Of a DNA stretch of 64,000 nucleotides, positions 47,760 through 57,224 are shown one piece after another. A program made the translations under genes and the position numbers. The stretch covers positions 205,552,978-205,616,977 of the forward strand of contig CP136066.1 in NCBI GenBank assembly GCA_032622095.1, read 5' to 3'. Numbering within the stretch: the stretch's first letter is position 1; each line of letters begins with the position of its first letter. The notes beneath the pieces are model-generated. The model was not told where the DNA came from and searched no databases. It saw only the letters and a program-made list of their open reading frames with translations. This DNA is from Siphonodentalium dalli. Its lineage: Eukaryota > Mollusca > Scaphopoda > Gadilida > Siphonodentaliidae.

Positions 47760-48157
47760 GTTTTTAACACAGGGGCCTTAACGCGCTCCGCTGTCCGCCC
47801 CCCTTTTGCACTGCCCATATACGCCGCTCTATATACGCGCCTTCTTCGCGTTAATGGAACATTATATAGACAAGTGGCTCTGTAGAAATTCAACGTTTCA
47901 CCATCGCTCGGGAGTCGCACAAATTTAGCCCATTCACCCAGTAATGATAACGATATATACACGGATGGATCGGCAAAGAATTCATCTTTCAATAAATACA
48001 ACAAACTCCCATCAGAAACATTCATACACGTTGCATTTGATAAAATTTTAACCACCGAATATTGTCTCCGGAGAGCGTATTTTTTCGATTTGATCCGGCT
48101 CAGACAGCAATGGACGCATTTGTATCGAAATTCACCACCCATGCAGTTTACTATCAT
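47750..48157 (-). CDS. Hypothetical ORF in left arm of the inverted repeat
   Basis: 135 codons, not recognised. It contains a Cys pair (KCVHCC) near residue 14 and a basic run TRRRRVYR near residue 103, and ends just outside the element. The mirror ORF in the other arm (from 48697) is broken by one extra G at ~48917, which shifts the frame into the next ORF (48869). One disrupted and one open copy is what chance or decay would give. I consider translation doubtful. It could be a fragment of the parent transposon or of captured host sequence. Confidence 0.25.
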   Translation of the reverse strand: MIVNCMGGEFRYKCVHCCLSRIKSKKYALRRQYSVVKILSNATCMNVSDGSLLYLLKDEFFADPSVYISLSLLGEWAKFVRLPSDGETLNFYRATCLYNVPLTRRRRVYRAAYMGSAKGGRTAERVKAPVLKTDK

Positions 48158-49087
48158 TAAAAATCGTTCAAACGATCAACTAAATATCTGGAACTTAGTG
48201 AATTATTGTCGGCTAATAATTTATTTACTCATACAAATCAACACATTGTCAGTAAACAATTCTAATAGAGGAGAAATCTGTCGATAATTCCAACTTTAAA
48301 AAAGAAATTTGTCAAGTGACACAGTTCCTAAGTTTAATATTCATTGTGACCTGACCTTTCCATGACTGACAGAGTAGAAACAGCCAATCACCGCTCAGTG
48401 TTAGAATCGAGGTCAGGTCATAATGAATATTAAAATGAGGACCTCGATTCTAACACTGAGCGGTGATTGGCTGTTTCTACTCTGTCAGTCATGGAAAGGT
48501 CAGGTCACAATGAATATTAAACTTAGGAACTGTGTCACTTGACAAATTTCTTTTTTAAAGTTGGAATTATCGACAGATTTCTCCTCTATTAGAATTGTTT
48601 ACTGACAATGTGTTGATTTGTATGAGTAAATAAATTATTAGCCGACAATAATTCACTAAGTTCCAGATATTTAGTTGATCGTTTGAACGATTTTTAATGA
48701 TAGTAAACTGCATGGGTGGTGAATTTCGATACAAATGCGTCCATTGCTGTCTGAGCCGGATCAAATCGAAAAAATACGCTCTCCGGAGACAATATTCGGT
48801 GGTTAAAATTTTATCAAATGCAACGTGTATGAATTTTTCTGATGGGAGTTTGTGGTATTTATTGAAAGATGAATTCTTTGCCGATCCATCCGTGTATATA
48901 TCGTTATCATTACTGGGGTGAATGGGCTAAATTTGTGCGACTCCCGAGCGATGGTGAAACGTTGAATTTCTACAGAGCCCCTTGTCTATATAATGTTCCA
49001 TTAACGCGAAGAAGGCGCGTATATAGAGCGGCGTATATGGGCAGTGCAAAAGGGGGCGGACAGCGGAGCGCGTTACAGGCCCCTGTG
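47768..49087. mobile_element. 1.32-kb near-perfect inverted repeat with 8-bp duplication (hAT-like foldback)
   Basis: Arms 47768-48414 and 48440-49087 are mirror images with only about half a dozen differences seen by eye. They are separated by a 25-bp spacer (TCAATGAATATTAAAATG-like). The outer ends are CACAGGGGCC on both sides. The flanks are GTTTTTAA (47760-47767) and GTTTTTAA (49088-49095), a perfect 8-bp target duplication. An 8-bp duplication and CA..TG ends fit hAT-type transposition. The whole unit moved as a foldback, rather than arising by in-place inversion. A read-through transcript would form ~650 bp of dsRNA. Confidence 0.88.
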
Positions 49088-49186
49088 GTTTTTAAATTGA
49101 TTAACTTGCATTATTCAAACAGTCGGATTATACGGCCATGGGTCATTGGAACCTCAGACTTGTGTATAAGTAGTTTGGAATGGTGA
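48697..49186 (+). pseudogene. Mirror copy of the hypothetical ORF, frameshifted
   Basis: Same residues as the left-arm ORF up to SVYISLSLLG, then a stop caused by a one-base insertion in a G run (TACTGGGGTGAATGG against TACTGGGTGAATGG). The downstream frame continues as GEWAKFVRLPSDGE. Minor substitutions (NFSDGSLWYL for NVSDGSLLYL) separate the two arms. Confidence 0.4.
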
Positions 49187-49422
49187 ATAACATATGTATA
49201 GGTCGATAGATACAGCCATGACTTGATGATATACATACTTTATATGATCAGATAAAATAATTTAAAAATCCAGATATATTCAATTATTCTTTAAGAAGTG
49301 AGGCCGATACTCTCATATTCTTACCCAGTCTTTGTAAACATACACTCAGATTCATACTGATACTGGTTCTATTGCACTCCCATCAACTTTTCATTTCTGT
49401 ACGGTTGCGGGCTTCCCCCAAA
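49096..49422. other. Unassigned spacer
   Basis: No feature recognised between the inverted repeat and the possible promoter at 49423. Confidence 0.35.
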
Positions 49423-49502
49423 TTACGTCACACCGCGCTAAATATAAATGTCAAATTAGTCGTGATTGACAGGTGTAAATATGGTCACGTGCCAGTGCCG
49501 TC
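49423..49502 (+). promoter_or_regulatory. Possible promoter upstream of the 49503 ORF
   Basis: TTACGTCA (CRE-like) at 49423-49430, a TATA-like CTAAATATAAAT at ~49438-49449, and an E-box GGTCACGTGCC ~20 bases before an ATG in good context (GCCGTCATGG). The spacing is promoter-like, but each motif is short and may occur by chance. Confidence 0.25.
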
Positions 49503-49727
49503 ATGGCCGCTTCAACCCATGTGAAGCCGATTCTCAGAATCAGAATTAATAGTTGCAGGGTTTGTGACTTTTCGTTCTGCGATAGTTTTACCGACAATAA
49601 AGGTAAACAGCATCCAGGTTCCAAAATAAAATGTATTTTAAAGACAGATCTGCTTAAAATTATAAAAAATGTCAATTTATGTGAATTTCTTGGACTTAGA
49701 ACAAATTATTTCTCTCTTCCGGTATAA
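49503..49727 (+). CDS. Possible first coding exon, Cys-containing protein of unknown function
   Basis: ORF beginning MAASTHVKPILRIRINSCRV with a strong start context. The segment CRVCDFSFCDSF has C-x2-C-x4-C spacing that could be half of a zinc-binding site, followed by the basic stretch KGKQHPGSKIKCILK and a hydrophobic NLCEFLGL. A plausible splice donor (AAAG/GTAAAC) at 49602/49603 would truncate the exon after ~33 residues; a weaker one (CCG/GTATAA) lies at the ORF end. No downstream exon is recognised. The character is more gene-like than other short ORFs here, but I cannot name a family. Confidence 0.28.
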   Translation: MAASTHVKPILRIRINSCRVCDFSFCDSFTDNKGKQHPGSKIKCILKTDLLKIIKNVNLCEFLGLRTNYFSLPV

Positions 49728-50199
49728 CATGCCGTCATGGATACTATTTTTAACAACCTTTAGCCACACCTTCGGAATTTCCACACGAAGAGCACGTGAC
49801 ATGTTAATAGTTTTTATTTATTGGCGCACACATTTCTTAGAGTAAGTTTTGATTGGCGGTAAATACAAGGAATCCCGGGTTTGGGAAATGAAAACTGAAC
49901 GAAAGGTCGTCAGACCCACTATTTTTTATATGTGGGTATATAGTTTACTCCAGACTGATTCTTACCATACCAGGAATAAACCAACACTGAACGATCTTTG
50001 TTTCATGCCAAAGAAGAGACGGAATGTCCAAGTAATTTGGAACGAGGCATCATATAGGACGATAAATAGTCGAAATACAAAATATACAGGTGTTATAAAC
50101 TTTGAAAGTAAATGCCAAAGTCATCAGTGATAGCAATTTCCCAGCTGTTGTCATGTTTTGCACAGAAGTTATATAAACGCTATTTATAATTATACCATA
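49728..50199. other. Unassigned sequence
   Basis: No gene recognised; the ORF at 49849-50130 starts on a non-ATG codon and has no motif. Confidence 0.35.
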
Positions 50200-50700
50200 T
50201 TCATGGAAAAGGTAATCATGCCACGAATCTCTACTCTAGCTTCGTAGAGATAATATCCCACCAGTACAACATCTGAGGACTTGTTGATGTTGTGACAGGG
50301 AAGTTTATAAATTCGAAAAAAAACAGTGCAGATAATATATTTCTTATAGTAAATCACTTCAGATGAAGATCCCTACTCGAAATTGCCCGAATTAAGTGAA
50401 TTTGTGAGCAATTTTGCTTTGCGTCGCTTACAATCATGTAATTTATCCTGGGTAATTAATTCAATGTCTATTTCGTATCAGCCCACACGTCACAAAAAAG
50501 CATGTGATCTCGAGCTGGGACAACCCCCTACTGTGATGTAGATTATTGCGGAACAAGTATTAACAACGAAATATATTCCATGCCTTGCGTTTTCATTGTA
50601 GTAAAATTCCCTGTCAGAACGGATGAGGACATCAAATAGTTCCCATATTTTGTACTGGTGGAATATGATCTATACGACCGCCTAGAAAATTTACCAGCAT
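50200..50700. repeat. Fragment of an unnamed dispersed element (ATCATGCCATGAAT..TGGAATATGATC)
   Basis: Words AATCATGCCACGAATCTCTA, CCACCAGTACAACAT, GGACTTGTTGATGTTGTGAC, GACAGGGAAGTTTATAAA and TTTTGTACTGGTGGAATATG recur around 51195-51780 and 52430-52500. It appears to be a foldback with one end ATCATGCCATGAAT and an internal TGGAATATGATC. The satellite at 28124 starts in the same ATCATGCCATGAA context, linking the two. Confidence 0.5.
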
Positions 50701-50871
50701 ATAGATCATGCAACTATTGATATTTTAGACGAGCTGCTGAATTTGGAAGATATGGCTAGTCTGCGTAGTTTGTGCTCCTTCATCCGACTGATACATCTTA
50801 AGTTAAACACATATGAATAATTCGTAGTGTTGTTGATTTTGTTGTAATAATAGTCTCAGAGATTTTCTACG

Positions 50872-50947
50872 ATGTGATGACGATGAATATGATGATGATG
50901 CTGATTATGATGATGATGATGATGATGATGATGACGATGATAATGAT
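50872..50947 (+). repeat. GAT trinucleotide microsatellite
   Basis: Imperfect (GAT)n with GAC and TAT interruptions. It gives Met-rich or Asp-rich readings; no gene. Confidence 0.9.
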
Positions 50948-51194
50948 ATTAATACATAGGAAGGCGTTGATTATATTTACACCAAGAAGTTCTTGTATAT
51001 ATTATATACATATGCTGTTACATTCTCATTCTTGTGTATATATTTTCTCCTTGTACTTCTCAATATCTATATTTGATCCGAGAATAAAACATTACAACAA
51101 ATAGATAGAGTTGAGACTCATGACATGATTTGAGGAAAAAGCTACCAGTTAGCGCTATTTAAAATTACATGCTGAAGAAAAGGGAGCTGGAACC
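50948..51194. other. Unassigned spacer
   Basis: No feature recognised. Confidence 0.35.
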
Positions 51195-51232
51195 TAGATC
51201 ATGCCATGAATTTCTACTTTGTAAAGATCATA

Positions 51233-51694
51233 TGTGACCCGCCATATCAAATCCAGTCGTAAGTCGGGATTTTGTTTACCCTGTGCCAATGCATTCTCTT
51301 ATATATGCGAGTCGACCATAGGTCGCCTCGCATATATAAGAGAATGCATTGGCCTAACATTTTTTTTATCATTTTTTTATAATAAATGTTTCTTACAATT
51401 TTTAGGACATAAAATAAAAAAAACATCCATTACCCTGCAGGGAGCCCCACACATATATAGAAGCATATAGAATAGTGTCGTCTGCTCATGTTTGTCTGGG
51501 GCTCTGTATGGGTGAAATTATAAAATTGTTAAAGAATACAAGAAAAAATTATTAAAATTGTAAAAAATTGTTAGGCCAATGCATTCTCTTATATATGCGA
51601 GGCGACCTATGGTCGACTCGCATATATAAGAGAATGCATTGGCACAGGGTAAAACAATCCCGACTTACGACTGGATTTGATATGGCGGGTCACA
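51233..51694. mobile_element. TGTGACCCGCC MITE, copy 3, with two full palindromes
   Basis: Inverted ends as in 45616-46076, palindromes at 51285-51353 and 51575-51643. It is inserted in a copy of the unnamed dispersed element. Left host sequence ..AAAGATCATA and right host sequence TATTCCACCGATACAAAAC rejoin as GATCATATTCCACC, which matches the uninterrupted relative at 50671 (read on the minus strand). The site therefore shows a TA duplication. Confidence 0.92.
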
Positions 51695-53088
51695 TATTCC
51701 ACCGATACAAAACATGGGAACGTATTGATGTTCTGATCCGTTTTGACAGAGAACTTTATAAAAATCTAATTCACATTAGTGGGTGGTCCCAGCTCCAGAT
51801 TATATGTTTTTGCGGCTTTTGTGAGCATATGTAGCAACAAACATTGATTTAATTACCAGGGGAAAATTCCATAATTGAAAGCGACGCAAAGCAAATTCGC
51901 TCACAAAGTCACTTCATAAATCGTGCAACTTCAAGTTGGGACATTCACCTACATGCAGTGAAGTACATTGCTAAAGACATATTATGGACTTGTTCGGGTG
52001 CGTAAAATTAATAAATTAGTACTCAGGCGCTATGCCAATATGGAGAATGTAGCATTCTACTAACATCGCCAAAATTTCAAAGAAATCAACCACACCACTC
52101 CATAGATAACATCGTCGGAACTGCGCCCAATTGTAAATATTTACATCTCGGTCCGGGACGCAACTATCGGCGATAATCTAACACAAATGATTTCGCAATC
52201 GAGAGCCATTGCATTTAATTAATATATAAGAATGACAATGTGTATCGTCAATTTTGATTGATATTAGTAACATCTAACAAATAACTACTTTGAGCAAGAT
52301 TATTCTCAATTTCTATTTGATTACCCAACCGGAGTGTTTCACACCACTTTAAGGAACAGGCAATAATTAAGAAATATATTACCATACACTCTTTTTACAA
52401 TGTTATACAATTTCCTGTCACAATATCAAAAATTTCCCAGGTTTTGTACTTGTGGAATATGATCGCTACGGGCGTAGATATTCATGGCATGTTTTAGCCT
52501 CATGAAACCCGGCCGGGATATAAGAATAACGAGTGCAACTATATATCATTCCAAGCATCATAATTATACTGCTATATCATAATCTGTTCCTTAATCAGAC
52601 TGGAATTCAAAATATGCGACTTGTACTTTACCCAAAAGAGTTGAACTAAATTTATATAAATTCGAATTACTATAGCCACTGCACTGGTAACGAATTGTAC
52701 ATCGAGTCAATTAGGAAGGCACTTACACTTGAACTACGATCATGAGTTCTCGAGCCTCGACATACCTTGTTCATATTGCTATCTCTGTCAAGTGTTTAGC
52801 AGCAAGCGTCTGTTCCTCGAGCGTTATTAAGTGTGATATATTCATCATCCTGCATCGGTGTACATTATTAGGCCACGATTCTTTTATTTTGTGCATACGG
52901 TGCAGAGAGCGTCCGACAACGTATTGTTACTGGGCAGCCATCCAGAGTGTGAAATAAAATTCTAAAAGATATATATTATATTTGCCGCCGATACACGAGT
53001 TTCTAGTTCCAGATGTCGGTGAAATAATCTACATGTCATTGTCTCATTGATTTAATTATCAAAACAAAAAGACAAACAAAAAAGACAT
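51695..53088. other. Mostly unassigned; dispersed-element fragments at both ends
   Basis: 51695-51830 continues the interrupted dispersed element (CACCGATACAAAACATGGGA, AACGTATTGATGTTCTGATC). Near 52437-52500 another fragment reads GTGGAATATGATCGCTACGG then TATTCATGGCATG. The ORF 52742-52957 (MSSRASTYLVHIAISVKCLA..) has a weakly hydrophobic start but no family resemblance. No other gene is supported. Confidence 0.4.
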
Positions 53089-53097
53089 AATACGAGA

Positions 53098-54271
53098 TAG
53101 TCCAAGTCTTCTTGTACTAAAACCAGCTAAGATATTGGGATGGCGATTTGCTGTTTTTAGTCCAAGCCCGCTTGTATACCATTCCTTTGACACGAGTTAC
53201 GCCCACGATCTGTGGCGGGAATTTGTGGTGTATTTTACTCGATTTACCTAGCAAATCAATACATGATGCTATATACATCGGAAAGGCTTACATCTTATGG
53301 TCATAATGGTGTATAATAATCTAACTTTAATGTTAAATTACACATAGAATATTCCGGTTGATTGCCACACACATCGATTTGTTTCTCTGTTTGTTTACGT
53401 TTTAACCGAAAGCCGAAGTGGTCCGAATAAGTTCGGCATAATCCGCTGTTTGTTCTGGGAATTCTACTTTCCGTTTCTATATATAGCGCGGGTTTTCCGA
53501 ACAAAAATGGCGAAAACCGATCGCCCGAAAGTCCAGTTTTCTATGTGCTTTCAGAACAATTCCCGCACTAAAAACTTAATGACATAATGGAGGATCAGAA
53601 CGGTAGTTTTGTTGACAATTTTCGCAAGCAACTTGTCAAAATTGGAGCAAATTAGAACTCTTGTGTCTGACTTTCCATGCGTGTGATGTGCATTTTGACA
53701 TATGTGTTGATAAAATAATCGGAGAACCGAATCACACAGTTTCGAAATATAGTATATAGTTCTTCCGTTTTAGTGGGACTTTTCAAACTTAAGGTTCATT
53801 TATTTAGTGTATTACATTTATATCTCCAATGTTTAATTAATCTATTTATTATTTTATTTATTGACACACATAATTGCGATTACAATGGAGAATTCATCGT
53901 AATTTGCGTTGTTGTCCAAAATCTACGGAATATTTTCAACGGAAAATGCCGAACACAGTTCGCGAGGTCAACCGAGTTCGCATACTTTAAAAAAATTGTA
54001 AACATTGAGGTAAATGTCTCTATTCGCATTAAATTACCGTTTTAAATTCACAACTGATGTGGGTTTCAGATAAAATAGCATGTCTGCTGCGGAAAATATC
54101 CGTTTATTGTCGCAATTGTGATATTTTATTTCATATAATTGTGGTTTTATTTGAGCGGGTCACTAACGCTTAAGTCGTGTCAAAGGAATGCATGGGCCTG
54201 GAACTCGGACTAAAGACCGGCACCTCCATCCCAATATCTTAGCCGGCTTTAGTACGAGAAGACTTGGACTA
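53098..54271. mobile_element. ~1.17-kb Mutator-like element with 9-bp duplication
   Basis: Terminal repeats of about 105 bp: TAGTCCAAGTCTTCTTGTAC..GCTAAGATATTGGGATGG on the left, and TAGTCCAAGTCTTCTCGTAC..GCTAAGATATTGGGATGG read inward from the right. The first ~49 bp are nearly identical and the rest is looser, up to CATTCCTTTGACACGA. The flanks are AATACGAGA on both sides (53089-53097 and 54272-54280), a perfect 9-bp duplication. Long terminal repeats plus a 9-bp duplication are typical of Mutator-like elements. The ~960-bp interior has short ORFs (53301-53504 minus, 53773-54045 plus) without transposase motifs, so it is non-autonomous. Confidence 0.9.
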
Positions 54272-54280
54272 AATACGAGA

Positions 54281-55423
54281 GTGCATGCGGGGAGAGGATG
54301 GCTACACAAATTGTCATAAATGGTGAAGTTGATTTATATATACCCATGCAGTATACAACCTGTACTAAACGAGAAAAAACGTGCGGTGTTTATCATGACC
54401 ATGAGAAGATTCGTTAAAAACTTAAAATATCGTAATCTTGAATAATAGTATTCGTTACCCTCCTCCCTATTTTACCCGTTTCTGAGTAGCCGAAGTCACG
54501 TGCCGGACGACAAATCGCACTGCGCCCGCTGACCAGGATGACATTATACAGTTGTCGCCCGCGATCGAGTGAGAAACGAGGATTTGTCACCCGCTCTCGA
54601 CCTGGAATGTCACCCGAGATGCAAGTGACTTGCCACCCGTCACGTGACACACCCTCAGCCATTCAGAAGATATGAGAATGGGACGAAGGGTAATATTGTT
54701 TGTTACCCCCTCCCCCCGGTGCTATATTACCAGACTATCTCCTATCACAGACTTGACTTTGAAGTTGTTAGCCTTCTTATCGGGAGTCAATGAGATTTGT
54801 CGCCCACCCGAGAACGGAATGTCTCGCTCGGAGGCTTTCGGTTCTCGAGCGGGTGACAAATCTCAATGTCTCCTTCGACAGCGGGCGACAACTCTATAGT
54901 GTGGGACACCCGGTGAATGTATGCTGATTCATGTTTTATGCTCAATTGATTCTGGAATATTAATCATATATATACACCCAGCAATGGACTGATAATCCTT
55001 ATACAGAAAAAGAGTTGGAGTTTACAAACCACTAAATCAAATTATTTTCGCCCGACCCTACTTCCATAAAAAATAATTTAGTGGGTGAGTGTGTTATTGT
55101 GGGATACGGTGGTATGGTCGTTTGGGACACATTGTGTAGCCCACGTAGCACATTAAGTCTGCCCAGTATAATATTTCCAAACTCTTAGCTACGATAAGGT
55201 GATCGATATAAACAACTGGCTTCAGATGCAATTCGGCTGAACTTGTAAAAGCACGCCCAATTATTCTGCTGACAGCGTTTAGTAATTAGTTCAGATTATG
55301 TCAACAGTTTGTAACTTCTTGTTCACGAAACACATTTCGTATATTACAGTATATAGAGAACAGAATCCGTAAACCACACAATAAGACACTATGGCCTTAA
55401 GGTCAATATAAAAACAAATTGTA
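54281..55423. other. Unassigned; GC-richer island with GGGTGACAAAT motifs
   Basis: 54420-54905 is noticeably richer in G+C. It repeats a theme of (G/C)GGGTGACAAATC, TTGTCGCCC and GGAATGTC(A/T)C. One clear hairpin is GAGATTTGTCGCCCACCCGA..TCGAGCGGGTGACAAATCTC at 54791-54866. Terminal structure is not resolved; it may be a decayed MITE. 54920-55423 has no recognised feature. Confidence 0.45.
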
Positions 55424-56466
55424 GATTTACATCCCCTCCCGACCTTATTTACAACCCTCCCCACCCTATTTACATCCCCTCCCGACCTTATTTACACCCC
55501 CTCCCGACCTTATTTACATCCCCTCCCGACCTTATTTACATCCATCCCGACCCTATTTACATCCCCTCCCGACCTTATTTACATCCCCTCCCGACCTTAT
55601 TTACATCCCCTCCCGACTATTTACACCCCCTCCCGACCTTATTTACACCCCCTCCCGACCTTATTTACATCCCCTCCCGACCTTATTTACATCCATCCCG
55701 ACCCTAATTACATCCCCTCCCGACCTTATTTACACCCTCCCGACCTTATTTACATCCCTCCCTACCCTATTTACATCCCTCTCGACCTTATTTACACCCC
55801 TCCGACCTTATTTACATCCCCTCCCGACCTTATTTACATCCCCTCCAGACCTTGTTTACATCCCATCCCGACCTTATTTACATCCCCTCCCGACCTTATT
55901 TACATGCCCTCCAGACCTTATTTACATCCCCTCCCGACCCTATTTACGTCCCCTCCAGACCTTATTTACATCCCCTCCCGACCCTATTTACATCCCCTCC
56001 TGACCTTATTTACATCCATCCCGACCTTATTTACATCCCCTCCCGACCTTATTTACACCCCCTCCCGACCTTATTTACATCCCCTCCCGACCTTATTTAC
56101 ATCCATCCCGACCCTATTTACATCCCCTCCCGACCTTATTTACACCCCTCCCGACCTTATTTACATCCCTCCCTACCATATTTACATCCCCTCCCGACCT
56201 TATTTACACGCCCTCCCGACCTTATTTACATCCCCTCCCGACCCTATTTACACCCCCTCCAGACCTTATTTACATCCCCTCCCGACCCTATTTACATCCC
56301 CTTCCGACCTTATTTACATCTCCCCCCGACCTTATTTACATCCCCTTCAGACCTTATTTACATCCCCTCTCGACCTTATTTACATCCCTCCCGACCTTAT
56401 TTACATCCATCCCGACCTTATTTACATCCCTCCCGACCTTATTTACATCCCCTCCCGACCTTATTT
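55424..56466 (+). repeat. 19-22-bp minisatellite, about 50 copies
   Basis: Unit CCCCTCCCGACCTTATTTAC then AT (22 bp), with shorter 19-21-bp variants (CATCCCGACC, CTCCCGACC). Strong pyrimidine bias on the plus strand. Long Pro/Tyr/Leu-rich ORFs in this interval are artefacts of the repeat. Confidence 0.97.
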
Positions 56467-56562
56467 TTAGTCTCCTCCTCATTTTTTTTATTTGGATATC
56501 TTTTATGTGAACGTTTTTCTCATGCTTTATAACCGTCAAATTACATTTCAATGACCCTTTTA

Positions 56563-56725
56563 CCCTTTCATGACTGGAGCTTCCTGAAATTTTGCGAAAA
56601 CCCTGTGCCAATGTATTCTCTTATATATGCGAATCGCCCATCGCGGATATAAGAAAATGCATCGGCCTAACAATATTTACCTTGATCTTTAATACTGCAA
56701 CAACACAGCTCCCGTCATGAAAGGG
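56563..56725. mobile_element. 163-bp piggyBac-like MITE of a different family, with one palindrome
   Basis: CCCTTTCATGACTGGAGC..AGCTCCCGTCATGAAAGGG inverted ends, flanked by TTTA and TTAA. Its centre is a single degraded palindrome (56607-56666) with outer edge CCCTGTGCC and inner edge GGCCTAACA. The outer termini share only the CCCTTT start with the 13750-type family, so this is a separate family carrying the same module. Confidence 0.75.
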
Positions 56726-57044
56726 TTAATGCGACTATTTTGATCAAATTGGACGATCTATAAATCGCCTTGTATTATATAGGATATAATATGCTACTGT
56801 TTCAATATATAGAACTGTCCATGACTATTTAGGAAGAATAAAATACATATAGTAAAATTTGCCCTCCCGCGCTATTTTTCTGAAAACGTTGGATGTAAAT
56901 CTAGCAATTTATTTATATTGGCCTAATAACACGAGTCGAGATGCGCATTTGCGCATTTTGATGACATGGGAGCAGTTCAAGGCGAATCATTAATTGGTAC
57001 AAAAGCTGGTAATGTTTAAAATGCCGTTTGTATTGAATGATGAC
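56726..57044. other. Unassigned spacer
   Basis: No feature recognised. Confidence 0.4.
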
Positions 57045-57182
57045 AGCCGCAGTGTGGTTCGAAGCGGGATCGAGAGTGCTCGATGTATCAACATACCATG
57101 ACATCGTGCATCTCCGAAGTGTGGTTCGAAGCGCGGCCGAGAGTGCTTGATGTATCAACATACAATGACACCGTGCATCTCG
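57045..57182 (+). repeat. Two tandem copies of a ~68-bp unit
   Basis: GTGTGGTTCGAAGCGGGATC..ATGTATCAACATACCATGAC..GTGCATCTC occurs twice in direct orientation with a few differences. It may be part of a decayed LINE coding region, because the following sequence leads into LINE-like words. Confidence 0.75.
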
Positions 57183-57224
57183 ATGGGATACGGAATGTGC
57201 ATGTGAATTTATCTGCTAAACGCC

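Noticed and set aside
50874-51104. Met-rich ORF
   Set aside because: Product of the GAT microsatellite.
55852-56532. Pro/Tyr-rich 226-residue ORF
   Set aside because: It is the translation of the 19-22-bp minisatellite and ends where the array ends.
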